This document shows positions 60,234-64,000 of a DNA stretch of 64,000 nt, piece after piece. The notes under the pieces were generated by a model that was not told the origin of the DNA, did no database searches, and saw only the letters and a program-made list of their open reading frames with translations. Source of the DNA: Cerrena zonata (lineage: Eukaryota; Basidiomycota; Agaricomycetes; Polyporales; Cerrenaceae); contig JASBNA010000081.1 in NCBI GenBank assembly GCA_038087015.1, forward strand, positions 62,001 through 126,000, written 5' to 3'. Positions within the stretch are counted from its first letter, which is position 1. Each line of letters opens with the position of its first letter. Made by a program: the position numbers and the translations under genes.

Positions 60234-63200
60234 TCAAAGGGAAGTGGGCTCCGACCTATCAGGCGGGAATCTTAACCTTGCTAATAGGATAGTATCCGAT
60301 TTACCACCCGATCTCACTTCTGAGACTTTATTTGCGGATTGATATCCGGGAGCCTCTTCAGTGTAGATTGGACCGCCGAGCATGGACGAAGCCAGCTCAT
60401 TGGAAGTCGAAAATTCGCCCCATGGCGAGCCAGTCTTGGGTGAAGAGAAGACGTTGAAGTTGACCTATAGAAGAAGGGAGATTAGAATATTGAGTTTAGC
60501 CTGCGCTCGATTCTCGACGTACCTGTCCATCCGGATGGTTATGACTCACGAAGAGCGCATAGTCTGGAGCATCCAAAGTTCCGATGACTCGTGTAAAGGA
60601 GTATAAGAAAGATCGTTCAGTGAGATAAGGTTGACGAACTAGCATACCTAGATATAGATCCTCCTTCTGGATGTTATGTTCCGCTCCATAGAGGTCGAGA
60701 ATATGATCGATATTCGCTTTAAACCAGGCCTTTGGGGTAGCGAGATCCTCAATGTATCGGTACAAAGCAGACTCCGTGAAGAGATGTGCGGCTTTATGTC
60801 CAGTCCGCAGTGGCGACGAGTATCGTCTGCTCACAGCTTGTCTAAATGAAATAATGTTTATCAGAAAATGAGATAGGGTGGAGAACTATTTGTACTCACG
60901 CAAACTGTCCATCACCCTTACTCTTCGCAGTGATCCAAGCTTGGATGATGTCCATGCCCTTCTGAGCAACGTTTCGTTTGTCAAGTTTCTGACTGCCTTG
61001 ATTGACACGACCGTATCCATACAGAGAAGGTATGACATCAGCTCTGTGGTTCGAAGTCTCGGGTGGCTTGAAAGAGTTAAATAGGGTTATGAAGGCACCA
61101 TCGGGTTTACTATGGTATCCGACAGCACCGAGACTGACGTTGCTTGGGGTCCATAGCGGCAGGGTAACTGTCAAAAGACTGTTAGGAGAAAGTCTGCAAT
61201 CATGAAACGGAACACATACGGGAGGGGTGATATTCATGCTGAAGCAACATCCTATACCTCCTCTCATTCCTCGCCGATGCGATTGCGTCATCTGCAGGTA
61301 GCGGTGACTCGTACCCGGATTCACCCAAGTTCCCGTGGTGGAAGTCGTAGTCCGACTCTGTTGAGGGCGTGTGAATTCGCAAAGAGGATTGTCGACTTTT
61401 GGTGGGTGACACGGTATGCGAGGCTCCTCCTATGGTAGGAGTCCCTTCCTCATGAATAAGCGAAAGTCCATCAGAGTGTCCTTCGCTTGCTGTTTCGTAA
61501 ACTCCGTCGGTGAAAGAGGGTGAGGGTTCATTGAAGAACATGTCAGCTACGAATATGATAGATCAATAAAACGTCCCGAACAATCTCAAGGGAGACACGT
61601 ACGAGGTAACAAAGGCAAGTCGACAGGATGCATTGGAGGTGATTTGCGATTCCTGAGAGGGTCATAATCCAGGTCCACGGTAGGCGACATCGGTGAATCC
61701 CGCACGTCTGCGACATATTTCGAACGTAGGGCCTGGATCTGGCCATCGACCTTGGCAAATAATGGCCTCTGTGCGGGGACACGATTCCAGCACGCTCTCA
61801 AGATATCATTAAGTTCTGTACTCCAAGCACGTTGAAGAGGAATCTCAGGACGCATATTTTCTCCTAAAAGCCTGATTAGTAAAGTAACTTGGAAAAGATA
61901 GCATTCAGAACATACTCAGTACGAAGTGACGAACAGTATCATCATCGACCAAAGGCCAGGGAAGACCACCCTTGGTAAGAATCTCGACACAGACCATAGC
62001 AAAAGCGTAGACGTCGACTTGTTGGGTGAGCTGGCTCTGACCCCACATCAATTCGGGTGCTTGCCATCTCAAAGTACCATCTAAAAAGACAAGAATCAGC
62101 ATTGCGGCTAGGCAGATGACGAAAGGTTGATTCCACTTACGTGGCAAGGGAGTCCCGCTCAGTCTGTAAACCTCGCTCCTTAGCTCACTCTGACCGAAGT
62201 CCGTGATGACACAATGACCGCTGTCATCGACAAGGATATTGGCACCCTTGAGGTCTCCATGTAAGACACCTTTACCATGAAGATAGGCCATGCCCCTTGC
62301 GACCTGGTGTATCATCCTCAGAACATCTACGTTATCCAGAGACGGTTGTGCCTTCAAGTACTTGATGAGGCTTCCGTTCCTGTAGTATGGGCTGACGAAG
62401 AACCATGGTGGGTCACCAGTAGTAGACGAAGCACCAAGAAGTTCGACAACGTTCGGGTGCTTGAGAGTCTTCCAGATACTGACTTCATGGATGAACAGTT
62501 GCCGAGGTGTAGATTCAGCCAGAACCTTGATGGCCACAACTCGGTCTCGCCAACGTCCGCGGTAAACATCGCTGAAGAAGCCAATGCCGATCTTCTCCTC
62601 CCGATCAACTTCGTAGCGAGTGATAGTCCAGGAGGGTAGTGAGAGAGTAGTTGCACCGCCAGAAGTGGAAAGACGACGAAGAGACTCAATACCAGATTCC
62701 ATGAACTCCCTGTCGAGAGTATCTTTGGAGGAACGGGACCGTTTGCTGATACTCGACGAGCTCCCCGAGCTGGAGATAGTGCTAGATCTTGACAAACTAC
62801 CACCAGAACCACCGGTAGGGACGGGATTGATGAAAGCAATAGCTTCATCTTCCACTCGTTCCTTCTCCACGACCACTTCTAGTGCTCGCTGTAGAGTCTT
62901 GATCGCCTCAGGCATCTCATCCCGACCTACTTGGAGAACCTTGATCATCTCCATGTCGTTATTCGTTTGTAAGGCACTGCGCATCAACTGTCGCAATTCA
63001 ACCGTGTCACGAGCTGAGTCACGTTCGTTTTGCAATAGTCGAAGCGTATTAATGAGGTGCAGTGGGTAGGTATGGGGATCAGAGTCATCATGTGGCGTGT
63101 TTGCAAGCTGGAGAGCGTTGGCAATGCTTCGAGGAGCTGGGGCATTGCTGTGGCTGGGTGAACCAACGGGGGCTGCGGAGGTACGATTGAGACGCTCCAT

Positions 63201-64000
63201 AATAGCTGCAACGTCAAGCTGACGTTGTTCTTCAGCCTTTAGCACCTGCTTCAGGATCCTGATTTGAATGGAAACCTTCACGGCAAAAATGGCGCAGATC
63301 ACGTCAAAATCATTGAGCGATATTCATAGTAAGATGATCTCGAAATTCACACGTACGGAAAACATATTCAAGGCGTCTTCGAGTGCTTGATCACATCCTG
63401 CGAGTTCACGTTGAATTTCGTCTCTCTTGAGGTATCGTTTAAGGAATGGTCTATGGGCTTGTTTCTTCAACAAGATGTGAACACGGGAGAAGGCACTGAG
63501 AACAAGAGGAATACGTCAACGATACAATCCCACTAGAATCATAAGATACATACGCAACAAGGCGCTCAACAGCGCTTTCGAGCTCTTTACCCACTTTTCT
63601 CTCACCGGTCTCTAAGATTTCTTCCTGCACCGAGATTAAGATGTCGGCACAGCGTTCGGTGAGTCGGAGACAAGCAAGACGGTTCATCTGTAATGATAGA
63701 TTCAGCGGTGCAACACGTAGTGACAGATCCGTGATGGCTTACGTCGACCATTTGTACTGCGTCCCAAATGGTGAGAAGGGTTCTCGCAGCAGGCTCCAAG
63801 CCAACGACGGGCACAAACTCGAGCAAGTCGACTGAAAGCTCGAGAACATCGTGAGTAACGTCGAGGGTGGTGTCAAGGGTGGCAGACAGAGCATGTAGTA
63901 TTTTCTAAGCAAACAGTACAAGATCAGAAAACAGTCAGAGCTGCCGGGGATAAGTTACTCACCCCACGAGTGCGCACCCAGCCTTCAAGCTGCTCCTCGG
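60234..64000 (-). CDS. TKL kinase with MLKL-like helical bundle and fungal C-terminal domain, 5' end outside the window
   Basis: The first exons lie beyond the right edge. The visible N-terminus is a helical bundle (VDLLEFVPVVGLEPAARTLLTIWDAVQ, RLACLRLTERCADILISVQ, FLKRYLKRDEIQRELAGCDQ, IQIRILKQVLKAEEQRQ) resembling the MLKL N-terminal domain seen in fungal TKL kinases. A Ser-rich linker precedes the kinase: GIGFFSDVYRG loop, VAIKVL, HGDLKGANIL, DFGQS and APELM. HGD replaces HRD, as is common in this group. After an acidic region an in-phase intron at about 61168-61219 joins HEYHPS to LTLPLWTPSNVSLGAVGY. The last 330 residues form a separate conserved fungal domain (YGYGRVNQGSQKLDKRN, GTLDAPDYALFVSHNHPDGQ), with stop at 60234. 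The role is probably signalling. Confidence 0.85.

Overview
This window looks like nuclear DNA of a basidiomycete, most likely an Agaricomycete (mushroom-forming fungus). The evidence is intron-dense genes with introns of about 50-60 nt, GT-AG junctions throughout, and typical protein families: a TKL kinase with a helical N-terminal bundle, ankyrin-MYND proteins, a membrane-anchored multicopper oxidase, P450s, a Gti1/Pac2 regulator and an aryl-alcohol-type aldo/keto reductase. CDS spans below include introns. Exon joins were worked out by hand from splice signals, phase and family motifs, without transcript data.

Layout, left third: a P450 cut by the left edge (-); a DUF2461 nuclear-type protein (-); a short protein and a MYND-finger protein (+); a very large ZNFX1-type RNA-silencing helicase (-, 7.0-15.1 kb); a TA-flanked MITE; a membrane-anchored laccase-like oxidase (-); and a GPI-type secreted acid phosphatase (+). 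Middle: an intact kinase-like gene (+), dihydrolipoamide dehydrogenase LPD1 (+), a secreted heptad-repeat glycoprotein (-), a GC-rich island, a head-to-head pair of ankyrin-MYND paralogues, and a Gti1/Pac2 (WOPR) regulator lying between two gene-poor stretches of about 2.6 kb each.

Right third: the mismatch-repair gene PMS1 (-), a third type of MITE with internal ATCCGTCC repeats, a secreted GPI-type protein (+), a frameshifted P450 (+), two tandem frameshifted copies of the kinase-like gene (-), a two-helix membrane protein (+), an aldo/keto reductase (-), a thioesterase-like protein (-), two MITEs 99 bp apart, and a TKL kinase (-) that runs off the right edge.

The genes do not form one pathway. 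Most notable are the silencing helicase with a transposon just upstream, a three-member atypical-kinase family duplicated with its promoters (one intact, two broken), the divergent ankyrin-MYND pair, the LPIQN-repeat secreted protein, and a kinase joined to an MLKL-like helical bundle and a second fungal domain. Single-base frameshifts recur in otherwise well-preserved genes (acid phosphatase, P450, thioesterase, membrane protein, kinase copies). They could be real gene decay or uncorrected indels in the assembly, and this should be settled before any loss of function is claimed.
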